From the NCBI RefSeq assembly GCF_000471905.2, contig NW_006496628.1, positions 965,395 through 1,029,394 on the forward strand: a stretch of 64,000 nt of DNA. Direction: 5' to 3'. Numbering within the stretch: position 1 is the stretch's first letter; the number at the start of each line of letters is the position of its first letter. Of the stretch, positions 10,400 to 22,839 are shown one piece after another. Under the pieces are notes generated by a model. The model was not told the origin of the DNA, made no database searches, and was given only the letters and a program-made list of their open reading frames with translations. Source of the stretch: Amborella trichopoda. Lineage: Eukaryota > Streptophyta > Magnoliopsida > Amborellales > Amborellaceae. Both the position numbers and the translations under genes were made by a program.

Positions 10400-12989
10400 G
10401 GGGGTTGTAGTGTCTTTCTTGACCTCAAGCTCATTTGCCCCATGTTGGGTGAGGCCCCAGAGATTTGTATCATGTGACAAGCTTCTCGAGAATAAGAACT
10501 TTCCCCTCTAGATTCACTCAAACTCAGCTTGAAGTCAAGCTCAGGTTGCCATTGAGGTTTCTTTGGCATGGACCTTTGGTGCTTTCCAACAGAGGAAGAC
10601 GGCTCAGACCGAGCTTGAGCGGCCAGAGTGTTAGCAACTCTTAAGAATCCAATCGCCTGGGCTAACGTCTTTCTCAGCTGCCTTTGTTGCATTCTGCTTA
10701 TGTTGCTTCCTTCAAGTTCTTGATTAAGGGCATCGATGTCTAGACATTGCAAGCTTGTACCTGCAGGAGACACCGAAGAGGATGAGGGGAAAGAAGAAGA
10801 AGAAGAAGAGTTAGTAGATGAGAGGGATTTAACGTTGCCCATGCTAGCATTATCGTTGAGTTCAGTAGGATTAGAATTATCGTTAACTAGGTCTTTTGTC
10901 GGGAGGTCAACTTACACGGGTGGAGCAGTGATTTGAGGGTCCCCTTTTGGAAGGTTACATGATTCATTGCATTTCTATATTTTCTTCGCGACTATCTCAT
11001 GAAAACTGGAGCATTCGCTCAGATCATGTCCCCATATTTGATGGTATAAGAATCACTGATTCTTCGTTCCCTTAGCAAGGCGCTTGGGTTGCCTTGCTGG
11101 TTTTGGTGTGATAAGGCCTAATTGAAACATCATGATAAAGATGGCTTGAAGGAGATCAGGCGCATCATCTTCCTCATCGACGATCACTATGTGAGAGGCT
11201 TCTGTTGCCCCGAGCACCTTCTTGAGTTCCTGAAGCTCAATCTGACCCTTCTAGATCAAAGCCTCAATGAGGTCTTTAAGTGTATAACAGTCCTTCGTGG
11301 GGTGATTTACAGTTCGATGGTAGACACAATATTTTGCGTGTGTATCAAGACCAGCTTGGTCTGGAAATTTTCCTTTGAGTAATTCAACCATGTTCAGTTG
11401 CAGCAGTAGTCGGAGCAATGAAGGCACCCATTCCTTTTCAAAGGGATATACTTTATTTTGATGGGCGATCCAATATTCACTTTATTTAAAGTTCGCGAGT
11501 GGAGGCATCCGATTATATGACTGCTGCAGTTTGCCTGCCTGAGGTTCTGTCTTTGTTGTGCCGACAACTTTGGAGAGGTCCAAAGTTTGGGAGGCAGACT
11601 TCTTTGGATCAATAACTGTGATAGCTGCACTAATCACTCCTTTCTGTTAGTTTCTCTAGGCGTTGGCTCGAGAATTACCATTGCCCTGGTTGTTTGCAAA
11701 ATTTGAAGATTGATATCGTGACCCATTATGATGGCTTGACAAGCTCTCTATGCGAGTTGACTTAGAGATTAGGTCTGACACAGAGGTTAGGTTAGAGGCT
11801 TAAACATGTAGTACGATCTTACATCGCATATTTCGAATGCAAGTTTGAACTACTTCTTTCTCAGGCAAAGGGTTGGGATAGCGAGCCGCCAGATCTTACC
11901 ACCTTGATATGAATTTATTCACCGGTTCATCTAGCTCCTAGGTCAGGGTGAGAAGTTCAATGGTTTGGACCTCCCTCTCAACCTGATAGAAATTCTGATG
12001 GAACAATTTCTCCATCTCCTCTGAAGTACGTTTTGAGTTTGGAGGCAGTCGAGCATACCACTAGAAGGCAGAGCTGTCAAAGGTTTCAATGAACTAACGA
12101 AGAAGGAGTCTCCCATTAGCCGCTGTCTGTCGACATCCTGCTTGGAAATGGATGATATGTTGACAAGGGGATGTTGTTACATCAAAGCGAGGAAACATCC
12201 CTTTTTCATAGTCCTAAGGGAAGGGAACCTGATCAATATAAGAAGCGTACAACTTGTGGTAAAGCGTCGCACCTTGTATGCTTGCGATCTCCCTGTTCTT
12301 CAAGCTGTGAGTTACCATGGCATCAATGTCAGCCTGAGAGAAGGGGTGAGGGACAGAATAGCCTTGTGGGGAAAGAGGAGTAGGCTGTCTAGGAGGTACA
12401 TCTTCCGAATGATGGGAATTGACCTCATGGTTAGCCGAGTGCTGGGCAGCCTCCATGCGGTCAATCTTCTCCATCATTGCTTGAACCATCTATTCGAACC
12501 TTTCCATACGGGCCTTCTGAGAGTTGGTAGGTTCAGTTATAACCATGACGCTGACCGTTTCTCCAGGGAGGTCGTCTTGGATACAGTCAAAGGTTTTCGT
12601 GATTGATGGGTTGCACATGGCAAGTCAGTCAGTAGGGGATCAGCCTGCCCTAACTAGACCCAACTCTTGTATGCTGAGCGAGTAAGGGCTGGTTCTTGAT
12701 GGTCTTGGGACCGTGGCTGCTGGGTGGCTGGGTCATCTTCAACGACATTGATCATGACGTAGGATTATCTTTCCTCTTCTTTAAGGTTTGTCTTCCAAAG
12801 ATGGTAGAAGGGATTCTGGTGAAGAAGGTTGTCAGATCTGGGTGTCCCGACTATCTTGACTGCATTGCTAGTCAGAATTGGCAGACCCCTGTCACGCTTG
12901 GCTTTGAGACTTTGATGGATCTCATGCCAGAATTGCAAACGGGATTGCGATTGATCAACTCGTCTCATGCAAGAGAGAGCTATCTCCAT
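10400..12989 (-). pseudogene. gag: gag of element A (capsid and nucleocapsid), disrupted
   Basis: This is the structural polyprotein that packages element RNA, read from high to low coordinates. The N-terminal part (12765-12989) and the next part (12214-12489, with VQAMMEKIDRMEAAQ and DAMVTHSLKNRE) match B at 31281-31514. The capsid core follows (about 12200-11700, with EEMEKLFHQ and VNKFISRW) and holds several stops. Two zinc-knuckle-like motifs are visible. The first, near 11330, is YCVYHRTVNHPTKDCYTLK with C-x2-H-x4-H-x4-C spacing. The second, near 11040, is FLYHQIWGHDLSEC, with the first Cys lost. The C-terminal part (10400-10842) has a serine-rich run and SNISRMQQRQLRKTLAQA. The gene stops where module P begins, so everything beyond gag is deleted. 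Confidence 0.8.
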
Positions 12990-13547
12990 CAGGGTGGCGA
13001 AGGATGAGGACTAGGAACTGAAGTAAGCCAGGGTCGAGGGAGAAGAAAGACAGGGTCTCTCATGAGGTCTTTGCCTCAGGCTGTCTTACAGGCTCTAGGG
13101 GTATGATCGAGATAATACGCCCTGTTCAAGACGATACTCTTGGGGAAGGTCTTCGAGTACCAAGGTTCGAGGTGCTTGCCTGAAAGAAATGGGGTGGGCG
13201 GTGGAATGATCGACTCATGATGACGCCGCAGTTAGGAGCGGGTAACATCAATTTGAGGAGGCAACACATGTGTGCCCCTTAAAGAAGGATCACGGGCGAC
13301 TTTGGGGTCAGCCCGGTCTCGAGCAGATTAACTAGCCTTAGGAGGCCGAGAATCGCGAGCAAGTGTCTGTAAGAAAACAGGTGAAAGCCTGTCCCTTACA
13401 AGGTGCGCTAGTGTGTGATGAGTAGGAGGACGAGGTAGTCATCCCCTATGTACTCGGGTTGGCACAGCGACGGCTTTGTCCCCAGTGGTGGGATGCACAT
13501 TCATAGCGTCTACAAGACCTACGGCGACCCACTGAACCAACAACAAC

Positions 13548-13960
13548 TTATTTACCTTCTGCAGCAAGGGACTGGGCAACCTTCTGGCGTACCTCGGTAA
13601 TACAAACGACAAGTGACTTGCCGGTGACAGGGTGCATGCTGTGAGTGGTGGCGTGTATGCTGCCTATACAGGGTGCCTTGGCGGAGGTTCCACTAGAGCG
13701 AGGAGAGGGGGATTGAGGGACCCTTAAGTCCACCTCACACTAATCCAGGTTAGGGCTTGGGAGCTAGACGCGGGATCTTTGCTCAAAACGAAGGTTGGGA
13801 ATGAAGTTCGAGGAACTTGTTCCCTGGGGACAGTGGCAAATGTGAGGACAAGGAAGTCCCCGATCCAGATAAATGGGTTCCAAGATCCAGAAGCCAAAAG
13901 TGTGAAAAGCAGAAAATAAAATGAGAAACTAGCCAAATAATTACGATCCGACTAAGGGGT
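13548..13960 (-). pseudogene. ORF1-like upstream reading frame of element A
   Basis: This frame lies between the primer site and gag. Frames at 13724-13936 and 13548-13733 together match the longer frame of C at 50815-51420: NPFIWIGDFL, then TSFPTFVLSKDP and LTWIS, then DLRVP and KAPCIGS through GKSLVV. One frame change separates the two parts. I do not recognise a domain. Ogre elements of legumes are known to carry an extra ORF1 upstream of gag, and the position agrees, but homology to that protein is untested. Confidence 0.6.
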
Positions 13961-13965
13961 AGTAA

Positions 13966-13985
13966 GTCCCCAATGGAATCACCAA
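13966..13985 (-). other. Primer binding site of A (tRNA-Arg type)
   Basis: Minus-strand TTGGTGATTCCATTGGGGAC lies two bases from the 5' LTR end. It differs at a few positions from the complement of the plant tRNA-Arg(ACG) 3' end as I recall it. The B and C elements have the same site at the same place. Confidence 0.75.
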
Positions 13986-14759
13986 GCTGGTTAGGTGCCT
14001 CGATCTCGCCCTCCGGATTGGGATGATCGAGCAGCACGTGACTTGGGTGTCAAGGGAACCCTAGACTTGAGATTGCTCTCTCAGGAACCTTGCTAAAAAA
14101 CAAGGACAGGTAGACCAACCGATGTGAGAGGAATTTAAGGTGGGTTCGAGACTTAATTGGGCTAGCTCACATGGACACCCTCTTAGATCACGAAGAAAGC
14201 CCCCTAGCTGTAAAACTGGTTCGTAATCGTCTCCCTTGGCTAATATTCTTCTATTTTTGCAATCACACACCTATGAAAAATGTTACAAAACAAGTGGGTC
14301 AAGGGACCCCACCTTGCCTTTGGGGAACGTACACAGGCGTGCAAATTCAAAAAGAGGAAAAGAAAAATGACCGACACAGTGACTAAAATAGTAAGTAATT
14401 GACCTGGCATGACAGTAAAACAAGCTCGATAACTCAGAACGGCTCAATAAAATTACTACTAGACGACAGTACCGATACTGACAAGCTTGACAAGATGGTT
14501 AGTCCATCGTGACAGTAAAGCAGACACAATAACTCTGACCGGCACAACAACATTACTGCTAGACAACTGGACTACCATGAAATGCTAGTCTCCTCTCTTG
14601 GTCGAACGAAAGAGAAAGAGAAAGAAGAGAAAAGAAGAGATAGAGAAGAAGAAGCAGACTAAGCAAGAAAACAATGAGAGAAGAAGAAGAGAGAGAAGGG
14701 AAGAAGAGGAGAAGGAGGACACAGATGGCAATGAGATGGGGAAAGAGAAGACTCAGACA

Positions 14760-15690
14760 GTGATGGCTTCAACAGGCTTACACCGGCTGTGATATGTGAA
14801 AGAGGTAGATAAGACTCAAGTAGCGATGATCCTCCACCGGCGGTGACATAAAGAGAGAAGAGAGACAAAGAACATAGGCGGTGATGTGCTTCCGCCATTT
14901 GTGACAGAAGAGAGAGAGAAAGAAGGAGCAGAGGCGGCAATAGGCTTGCGTCTGCTATATCAAAAGAAAGAGAAGAGAAAAAGAACACATGCAGCAAAGA
15001 GAAGAGAAAAAGAACACATGCAGCAATAGGATTCCACCGTCTGTGATAGAAGAATCAGGATGGAAAACATAAGCAGTGCTAGGCTTGCACCGACAGTGAC
15101 AGATGAGAAGAAAGAGAGAGAAAACACAGGCAGCAATAGGTTTGTGTTGTCTATGATAGAAAAGAAGAAAGAGAGAGAAAACTTAGGCGACGATAGGCTT
15201 GTTCCATCTATGACAGAAAAGAAGGAAAGGAGAGAAAACACAGGCAGTGATAGGCTTGCACCGTCCGTGATAGAAAAGAAGGAAGAGATAGAAAACACAG
15301 GCAGCGATAGGCTTGCACCGTCTGTGACAGAAAATAAGAAAGAGAGATAAAACACAAGCGGCGATAGGCTTACGCTGTCTCGGACAGAAAAGAAGGAACG
15401 GAGAGAAAACACAGGCGGTGATAGGCTTGCACCGTCTGTGATAGAAAAGAAGGAAGAGAGAGAAAACATAGGTGGTGATAGGCTTACGCTATCTGTAACA
15501 GAAAAGAAGGAAGGGAGAGAAAACACAGGCGGCAATAGGCTTGTGCCATTTGTGACAGAAGAGAAGGAAGAGAGAGAAAGCACATGCGACGATAAACTTG
15601 TACCGGCTGTGACAGAAGAGAAGAAAGAGAGAGAAAACATAGGCGGCAATAGGCTTGCACCATCTGTGATAGAAGAGAAAGAGAATTTTG
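14760..15690 (-). repeat. U5 hairpin tandem array, 57-bp unit (5' LTR of A)
   Basis: About 15 units repeat every 57 bp (for example at 15251, 15308 and 15365). A well-preserved stem pairs CACAGGCGGTG at 15410-15420 with CACCGTCTGTG at 15430-15440 around a 9-base loop. Purine spacers separate the hairpins. Because 57 is a multiple of three, long frames run through the array on both strands (for example 14960-15649 minus); these are not believable proteins. Confidence 0.88.
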
Positions 15691-16181
15691 ACAGAGGCCC
15701 TGCCCGCCATCCAGATTAGGGCCCAGCTCATTGTTCATGTCTCATGAACAGGAAGGCATCATACCAGATGATAGGTCCTCCATGCATTAATGGAGAAAAA
15801 AAGAGGAGCAGGGAAGGAGAGACATGATAGACCATAGGAGGAAGAGAGAGAAAGAGATTAAGATGAAAGTAAGAAAGGGAAAAGAAGAGATAAGAGCGAA
15901 AGAAAGAGATAGAGATAGAGATAGAGACGAGAGAGAAAAAGGGAAGAAAAAAGAGATAGAGATGAGGGAGAAAAGAGGAACAAAGATATACATTTGAGAG
16001 AGAAAAGAGGAAGAACAAAGCGATAGAGATGAGAAAGAAAAGAGAAGAGAGATAAAAGAGGATGAGAGAAAAGTGGAGCAGAGAGAAAATACCTTACCGA
16101 GGGGTACCGACCCTTTTCTTCTCTCTCCTCTCTCTCTCTCTCTCTAAGATTCACCCACGAACTTAAGCAAGAATTGAAATC

Positions 16182-16246
16182 TTTATTGAATGGTTGAAGA
16201 ATGAACCAAAAGTCCTTTTACAATTTGGCTTTGTATATTTATATAA
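16182..16246 (-). promoter_or_regulatory. Sense TATA box and poly(A) signal, 5' LTR of A
   Basis: The TATA box (minus strand TTATATAAATA, 16236-16246) is followed about 50 bp later in the sense direction by AATAAA (16182-16187). This places the start of the element RNA and its 3' processing signal within R, as expected for a functional LTR layout. Confidence 0.65.
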
Positions 16247-17539
16247 AATTGGGCTCAAACATGGGTGGATACCTAAAAACTGACTAAATTGATGATAACT
16301 ACAATTTAATTGAATTAAAAATATTCTAAAAATGGGTGCAAAATGATTGTTTTGCCCCTGCGGAACAATAGATGAAATTTTAGAATAGTCCCCATCGCTG
16401 CCTAAGAACTTGCGTGATCTTCCATGACTGATCCAAGGTTGGTCTGATTCCTGTTAGATTGAAGATTGTTTTCTTATAATGCTCGACATGGCAATCAGTT
16501 TGATACCATCTTCGATTCATGAATCGTGTTTTTAGGCTACGATCATGAGACTTGAAATTTGTATGAATTTTGAAAACTTTGGATTAATAGTGTGCTTGTT
16601 CCTTGACATTTTTCTGTGATTTTTTTGTTGTAGTGCACTAAGCATATCGTCACAATTACGTGGAAACAAACGTGATCCGATTTGAAGACTGAATGAAGAT
16701 TTCACAAATTTTTTGAGTTTTTGTGGGAATCTAGAATCCTACGACCAGAATTTACAGTCACTTTGTCGCCTTCATGTGCAAAATCCAACAGGTTATCATG
16801 TACAGGGTTTGGAAGAATGATAGCCCTTTATCTTACGCTCACGATGAAATTGATTTTGCGTTGATCCAATGTATGAGTGCTGCAATTTCGACATTTGAGT
16901 GAGGTGTGTCACTGCTGAATTTTTTGCAACTTCTTCACGAATCAGCAAATTCCCTTTAGCTTTTCTCCTTGCTCGGGTGTCGTCACAGGGCGTAGGACAT
17001 TTCGAAACGCTCATCTTGACAAGACGAATATGCTCACAAAATTTGAGTGCGATCTGACTCGAGATGGGTGAGATATGGGCCCCGAAGTCACTACTAGTGA
17101 CTGTGAAGACAATGACCCTTTAGTGGTGTTTCGGCGCAGGGTGGCCACACGAGAATAGTATGCGGCTCCTCCTATTTCAATTTTTTGGAGTGTCCGATTA
17201 AAAAGAAACTTGACCCATAGGGGTTTCGATCACGTCAGATCCAATGACGATGGTCCCATAGTTGTTTGACCCACCAAAAATATAGTTCTAATTACAGGAT
17301 CTATTTTAGGGTGCTAGAGGCCAATTTTTTCAAAATTGTTTCTTTGTGTTCACTGCCTTAGATATGTTTGATTATGATGAAACTTAGCAAGTGGCCTTTT
17401 AAAGTGCTTATGAAGATCTTGACCAGTTATGAGGCTATTCTGAGACTGTTGAGAATTCAACTATTTTGTCAGGATTTATTGACCGGCGACCTCTTTATTC
17501 CTCATTAGGGACCAAGGTGCTGAAAAATGTGTTCAAATA

Positions 17540-17544
17540 GGCAT
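17540..17544. repeat. Target site duplication of element A, right copy (GGCAT)
   Basis: It pairs with GACAT at 3369-3373, with one mismatch that fits later decay. Confidence 0.7.
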
Positions 17545-18518
17545 GGCCAAAAGGTAATGTGTAAAAAAACCCCAAATAAATGGAAGTTAGTGAGAACCAT
17601 CTCTGCGGTGCCAATTCCCATGTCCAATGAAAACCCACAAAGGGCGCTTGGACCAATAAGCAGGTTGATGCAGCGTTCGCGTCTATGGTGGCTTCAGCCC
17701 ACATTCAAAGAAGAAAATCCCTGGTGTCACAATACCAGGACCCAAAAATACGAGCTTCAAGCAAGATTGCGATAGCCTGAGTCCATCCATAAAAAGGAAT
17801 CGAAGGACAGAAGATTCGCCAAAAAAGCTAGACAGCTCTCATGAAGAAGAGCATCATTCCCACAAGAACACACTTCAAAGATGCTGAAAGTGCCCCAAGA
17901 AAGCTAAGTCTGCCACACCTTGGGCTTACTATGCAGCAACAGGATTGAGCTCTCAGAGGATGCCTTGGACAAAGAAGAGAGGTATCTTGCTTGTTGAAAG
18001 TGCGAGCAGTGGGCAAGGGTTATAACCAAAGCCTGTCACCTAAATAAATCGAGGTACCCTACCCGCCACAAACATTATGGTGCACAACACAGAGGAGATC
18101 CATGCAATGCTGTAACTTGGCAGATTATGACGAAAACTTGGCAAGTGATCTTTTGAAGTGCTTAAGAAGATTCTGATCCGTTCTGGGGAAATTCTGATAC
18201 TATCAAGAATTCTACTATACGTCGAGGCTTTATTGATGGGCTTCGCTTTTATTCCACATCTAGAAAGAAAAAGTAATAAAGTCGAAGGAAATTTTTCGAA
18301 TGTTGTTCTTCTCGCTTCTCTCAAAGCGCAACATTCGGCAGCGTAAGCTGTTCTGGGGAAATTCTGATACTATCAAGAATTCTACTGTATGTCGAGGCTT
18401 TATTGATGGGCTTCGCTTTTATTCCACTTCTAGGAAGAAAAAGTAATAAAGTTGAAGGAAATTTTTCGAATGTTGTCCTTCTCGCTTCTCTCAAAGCGCA
18501 ACATTAGGCAGCGTAAGC
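17540..18518 (+). mobile_element. Element F, module M continued, with local rearrangement
   Basis: The first 35 bases match module M read on the minus strand (compare 7650-7690), so this continues F after the A insertion. The stretch 17580-18060 has no repeats and only weak frames; I see nothing recognisable in it. From about 18100 a fragment of LTR U3 in the opposite orientation is fused to M-type sequence and duplicated in tandem (18181-18520). Confidence 0.6.
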
Positions 18519-18520
18519 TG
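18181..18520. repeat. Tandem duplication, 2 x 170 bp
   Basis: 18181-18350 and 18351-18520 are near-identical, differing at only a few positions, which is far less than between the LTR copies here. Each unit joins an inverted U3 fragment (to TTTATTCCAC) to the last 80 bases of module M. The U3 part is also repeated in inverted orientation at 18560-18690, so the region is palindromic. Confidence 0.9.
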
Positions 18521-21500
18521 TTTGAATACATTTTTCAACACCTTGGGTCCTCGATGTGGAATAAAAGCGAAGCCCATCAATAAAGCCTTGACATACAGTA
18601 AAATTCTTGATTGTATCAGAATTGCCCCAGAATGGGTCAGAATCTTCTTAAGCACTTCAAAAGATCACCTGCCAAGTTTCATCATAATCTGACATATCTA
18701 AGGTAGCGCAGACAAAGAAATAATTTTTGAAAATAAGCCTCTACCACCCTGAAACAGACCTCGTAACTAACATTTTATTTTTAGTGCATCAAATAGCTAT
18801 GGGACCATGTCCATTAGATCTGGTATGGTTGAAAACCCCTAAGGGTAAAGTTTCAGCTTAAACGAAGGCTCTAGGACAAAGTTATGGGTAAAATACTGAA
18901 AAAGTGTGGGCTGCACACTATTCCCATGTGCCCTCCTAGCACAAAGTCACCATTAATGGTGACTATTTTTATAGTCACGAGTAGGAACTTCGAGGACCCA
19001 TATCTCACTCCTCTTGAGTCGGATCACACTCAATTTGGTGAGCATGTTCATTTTCGCAAGACGAGCGTTTTGATATGTGGCACCACCCGTGACAAAACCC
19101 GAGCAGGGATAAATATTAGAGAGAAGTTAGCCATTCGTGAAGATAGTCATAGAAAATTCAGCAGCAGCATGCCTTGTTCGAGCGGCCATATCACGGGGCT
19201 CACGTACCCAATCTATGTGAAACTAATTTCATTATGTAAGTAAGGTCCGAGGCTATGTTTAGTCTGAACCCCGCGTATGATGAATGGTTGGATTCTGCAC
19301 ACGAAGGCATCAAAGATGCTGAAAATTTGGACGTCGAATTTTCAGATTTCAACAAAAAACCCAAGACGACAAAACTTTCATCCGGACATGAAATCAAGCT
19401 GCGTTCATTGCAAGTGATCGTGATGGCATGATCAATGCAATTTAGTGAATAAACCAAAGAAAAACATCAAGAAACAAGCACACCATCGATCAGAAGTTTT
19501 CAAGATTTATAGAAATTTCGCATGATCATCATGTAAAAACAAGATCCATGTGTCGAAGTTAGTATCAAATCGATCGTCATGTCGAGCCCGATAAGAAAGC
19601 AATCATCTTTCGACGAAATGGACGCCGGAGCAATCTCGAATCATTCATGGAAGATAACGCAAGTTCTAGAGCAGCAACATGGACTGTTTTATTATTTCAT
19701 GTATTGTTCGGCTACACCCATGTTTGGGCCATTTTCTACTAGTACATGCAAAACCTAATTGTAAAGGGTTCTTCCTTAGGTTCCCTCATTCTTCAATTTC
19801 GTGAATAAGATTTGAGAATTTTACATTGAGATTGTGGGTGCTTCTTAAAGAGAGAGAGGAGAGAGAAGAAATTTTTTTTTATCCTTTGGTGAAGAAAACT
19901 TTCTCTCCCCTCATCTCTCTTTCTCTCTCCTCCTCTCATCTCTCTCTTTCTCTCTCCTCCCCTCTTTTATCACTTTCCTTCGTTCTCTTTTATCTCCCCT
20001 TTCTTTAATCGCTTTTTTAATCTCTCTCTTCATCCTTTCTCCTTGTTCTTTTCTCTCTCTTTCTTCTCTATTCATGCATAGCAGAGTCCATCGCTGGGTG
20101 TGATGTCTTCCTATTCTTGGGACATAAACAGTGAGCCAGGCCTTAAGCTAAGTTGCGGGCCGGGCCTATATCAAAGTTCCCCTCTCTCCCTTCTCTGTCA
20201 TGGACGGCGAAAGCTCATCATCATCCCTATTTTTTGTCTCTTCTTACTCTTATGTCATGGATAACGGAAGCTTATTGCTATCCATGTTTTCTATCTATTC
20301 TTACTCTTATGTCATGGATGGTGGAAGCTCATCACCGTCCATGTTTTATCTCTTCTCCCTTTTCTATGTCATGGACGTCAGAAGCTCATCGTTGTCTATG
20401 TTTTCTCTCTCTTCTCTTTCCCATGTCATGGATAGTGAAAGCTTACCCCTATCCATGTTTTCTCTCCCTGTCATGGATGGATGTTTCTTTCTCTTCTCTC
20501 TCTTCTGTCATGGACAGTAGAAGAACATTATTATCCATGTTTTCTCTCTCTTCTTACTCTTCTATCATGGATGGTGGAAGCTCATTGCCGTCCATATTTT
20601 CTCTCTTCTCACTCCTATGTCATGGACGACGGAAGCTCATCACCGTCCATGTTGTCTCTCTCTTCTTATTCCTCTGTCATGGATGGCAAAAGCTCATCAC
20701 CATCCGTGTTTTCTCTTTCCTCTATCATGGATGTGAAATCTCATTATCGTTCATATTTTCTCTCTCCTTTATCATGGATGGAGGAAACTTTCATATTTTC
20801 TCTCTCCTCTGTCATGGACCGTAGAAGCTCATCGCTATCCATATTTTCTCTCTCCTTTGTCATGGATAGCGGAAGCTCATCGCCATCCATGTTTTCTCTC
20901 TCCTCTATCATGAATAGTAGAAGCTCATCACCATCCATGTTTTGGCTCTCCTATGTCATGGATAGGAGTTCATCGTCATCCATGCTTCTCTCCATTTCTC
21001 TCACCTCTGTCATGGATGGCTGGATGTCCTTTCCATCCATGTCCCTTCTTTCTTCTATCTCTCTTTCTTCCTCTTCTTCTCTCCCTTCTTTCTTTCTTCT
21101 TCCCCCTTTTCTCTTCTTTCTCATTGATCCTCTCTTCTTCTTTTCCTCTCTATCTCTCTTCCCTTTCTTCTTCTCACATGCACGACATCGGTATACTGTG
21201 CATGCCTTTCTCTTTTCTTTATCCTTCTCTCTCTCCCTCCTGTTTGACCAAGGGAGGCTAAGTCAAGAACTACCATGATAGTCTCGTCGTCTAACAGTAT
21301 TGCCGTAGTGTCAGTCTTAGTTACCGTGCCCTTCTTACTGCCACGATTGGCTAGCCATCGTGTCAAGCTGGTCAGTGATCGTTCAGTCGTCTAATGGTAT
21401 TACCGTTGTGTCAGTTTAGTTACCATGCCAGCCTTGCTACCACGTCGGATCAATCACTTGCTGGTCTAGCTACTGTGTTATTCTAGCCACTTGGTCAAAT

Positions 21501-21935
21501 TCTTATCTTCCCCATTCCTCTATTTTATCTCTTTCTTCTTCTATTCTATCCTCTTACTCTCTTTATTCTTTTCAATGGCCATGCTTATGTGCATTCACAC
21601 AAAGACAAGGTGGGGTCCCTTAGCCCACTTGTCGTGTAAAATTAACCATGTGTGTGTGATTGTAGAAACATGAGAGTATAGGTCAAGGGAGGTGATTTCG
21701 AACCAATTGAAGGACTGGGGAGCTTTCTTCATGTTTTAAGAGGGTGCTTACGCGAGCCAGGCAGAGTAAGTCTAGAGCTCACCTTAAATTCCTCTCTCAT
21801 TGGCTGGTATATCTGCCCTTGTTTCCTAACAAGGTTCTTGAGAGAGCAATCTCAAGACCTGGGTTCTCCTCGAAACCCGAGACGCATGGCACTAGATCAT
21901 CCAGATTCAGAGGGCGAGATCAAGGCACCTAACCA
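18519..21935 (+). repeat. 3' LTR of element F
   Basis: A complete 3.42-kb LTR runs on the plus strand from TGTTTGAATACATTTTTC to GCACCTAACCA. U3 is 18519-19780; the TATA position (near 19735) is decayed. U5 holds pyrimidine-rich tracts (19850-20070 and 21040-21250) and the hairpin array (20190-21030). It is inverted relative to the LTRs of A, B and C. The flanking TACAC at 21936-21940 is the presumed target duplication within B; the partner copy would lie left of the window. Confidence 0.88.
20190..21030 (+). repeat. U5 hairpin tandem array (3' LTR of F)
   Basis: About 14 units of roughly 55-60 bp alternate a hairpin with a TTTTCTCTCTCTTCT spacer. A good example pairs CATGGATGGTG at 20313-20323 with CACCGTCCATG at 20333-20343, loop GAAGCTCAT. 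Compared with the A array, two adjacent stem pairs are changed on both arms. The long + frames here (20153-20824 and 20481-21278) are repeat translations. Confidence 0.88.
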
Positions 21936-21939
21936 TACA

Positions 21940-22830
21940 CCATGCCCATTATATTTCTTTTTGTGAAGGCGTGTTTAAGGTCATGCCTTCAAGAACTGTG
22001 CGAACCATTTTAACATCATGCGACCTGGACGTGCACTATAATTTTAAGGTCATACAACTGGACCATAGTGGGGATGGATGACAATCTATTGAGGCCATGA
22101 AGTGAGTATGGTGGTGGTTTTGACTCACTTTGGGGAGATGGCATGAGGCTACCAATGCAAGATGGATGGTGTATGAAAGGTGGAAGAAAGGTGGTGACCC
22201 ACTAGCTGACGGTGAGAATGAATGGTGGGATAGCTCGCCGTTTTGTGAGCACGGGTGAGACTCATTAGAGTATGATGAATAGTAATGAAGGGACTCACTG
22301 AGGAGTTGATGAACGTGATGTGCACTCACGGACGGGTCGGTTAGGGAAGATGTGCGTGAAAATGTACATAAAGGGCATGTGTGCATGTGTGGGGGTGAGT
22401 ATGAGGTCATTCCTCCGGGACCTGTGCAAAGCAGTTTAACATCGTGTGGCTAGGATGAGCACTATAGTTTAGGGTCATATGGCTTGGACCACGGTTATGC
22501 AGTTTAGAGTCATGCAACTAGGACCATGTAGTTTAAGGTCATGCAACTAAACCTCTGTTACAATTTAAGGTCATATAGTTTGGAGCATGGTGCTATGTCT
22601 TCTAAAGTCATGCCGCCAGGACGTGCACTAGGGTTTAAGGTCATAGAGCTTAGACCATGGCTATGCATTTTTAAAGTCATCTAGCTAGGACCATGCAGTT
22701 TAAGGTCGTGCAACTAGACCTCCACTATAGTTTAAGGTTTTATAGTTTGGACCATGCAGTTTATGGTCATGCACTTAGACCAAGGTTGTGCAGTCTAAAT
22801 TCATGCAGCACGGACCATGGTGTGGGTCTC
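21940..22830 (-). repeat. N module (B copy)
   Basis: Repeat units with TTTAAGGTCATGCA cores occupy 22410-22830. The part at 22040-22400 is non-repetitive and matches A at 8010-8330. Nothing coding is seen. Confidence 0.7.
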
Positions 22831-22839
22831 CATGTAGGT

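Larger units (their letters stand above)
3374..17539 (-). mobile_element. Element A: Tat/Ogre-like LTR retrotransposon, gag-only
   Basis: A 14.2-kb element lies on the minus strand with a 5' LTR at 13988-17539 and a 3' LTR at 3374-6751, in direct orientation to each other. Next to the 5' LTR is a primer site, then ORF1 and gag remnants, and then the 3' modules P, O, N and M directly after truncated gag. Protease, RT, RNase H and integrase are absent, so it is non-autonomous. The LTR ends are decayed: the left one reads TAG where TGG is expected and the right one ends TA where CA is expected. Confidence 0.88.
13988..17539 (-). repeat. 5' LTR of element A
   Basis: This 3.55-kb LTR on the minus strand starts TATTTGAACAC at 17539 (T replacing the expected G of TG) and ends ACCTAACCA at 13988. 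U3 is 16250-17539, the sense TATA box is at 16236-16246 and AATAAA is at 16182-16187. U5 holds the 57-bp hairpin array (14760-15690), with purine-rich DNA at 14590-14720 and 15790-16080. The pairing with 3374-6751 is clear along the whole length. Confidence 0.9.

Noticed and set aside
14960..15649. A 229-codon minus frame with possible membrane segments
   Set aside because: It is a translation of the 57-bp repeat (a multiple of three), rich in Ser, Leu and Phe. Other frames of the array are also open.
14760..15690. Regular repeats with spacers resembling a CRISPR array
   Set aside because: The spacers are themselves repeats (purine-rich), the unit is an LTR minisatellite, and the DNA is eukaryotic.
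17540..18060. Possible captured host gene fragment
   Set aside because: The first part aligns with module M of the elements and the rest has no long frame or recognisable motif. Treated as element F DNA, with low certainty.
20153..21278. Plus frames of 223 and 265 codons
   Set aside because: Same reason: they lie in the hairpin and pyrimidine-rich array of the F LTR, and several overlapping frames are open at once.
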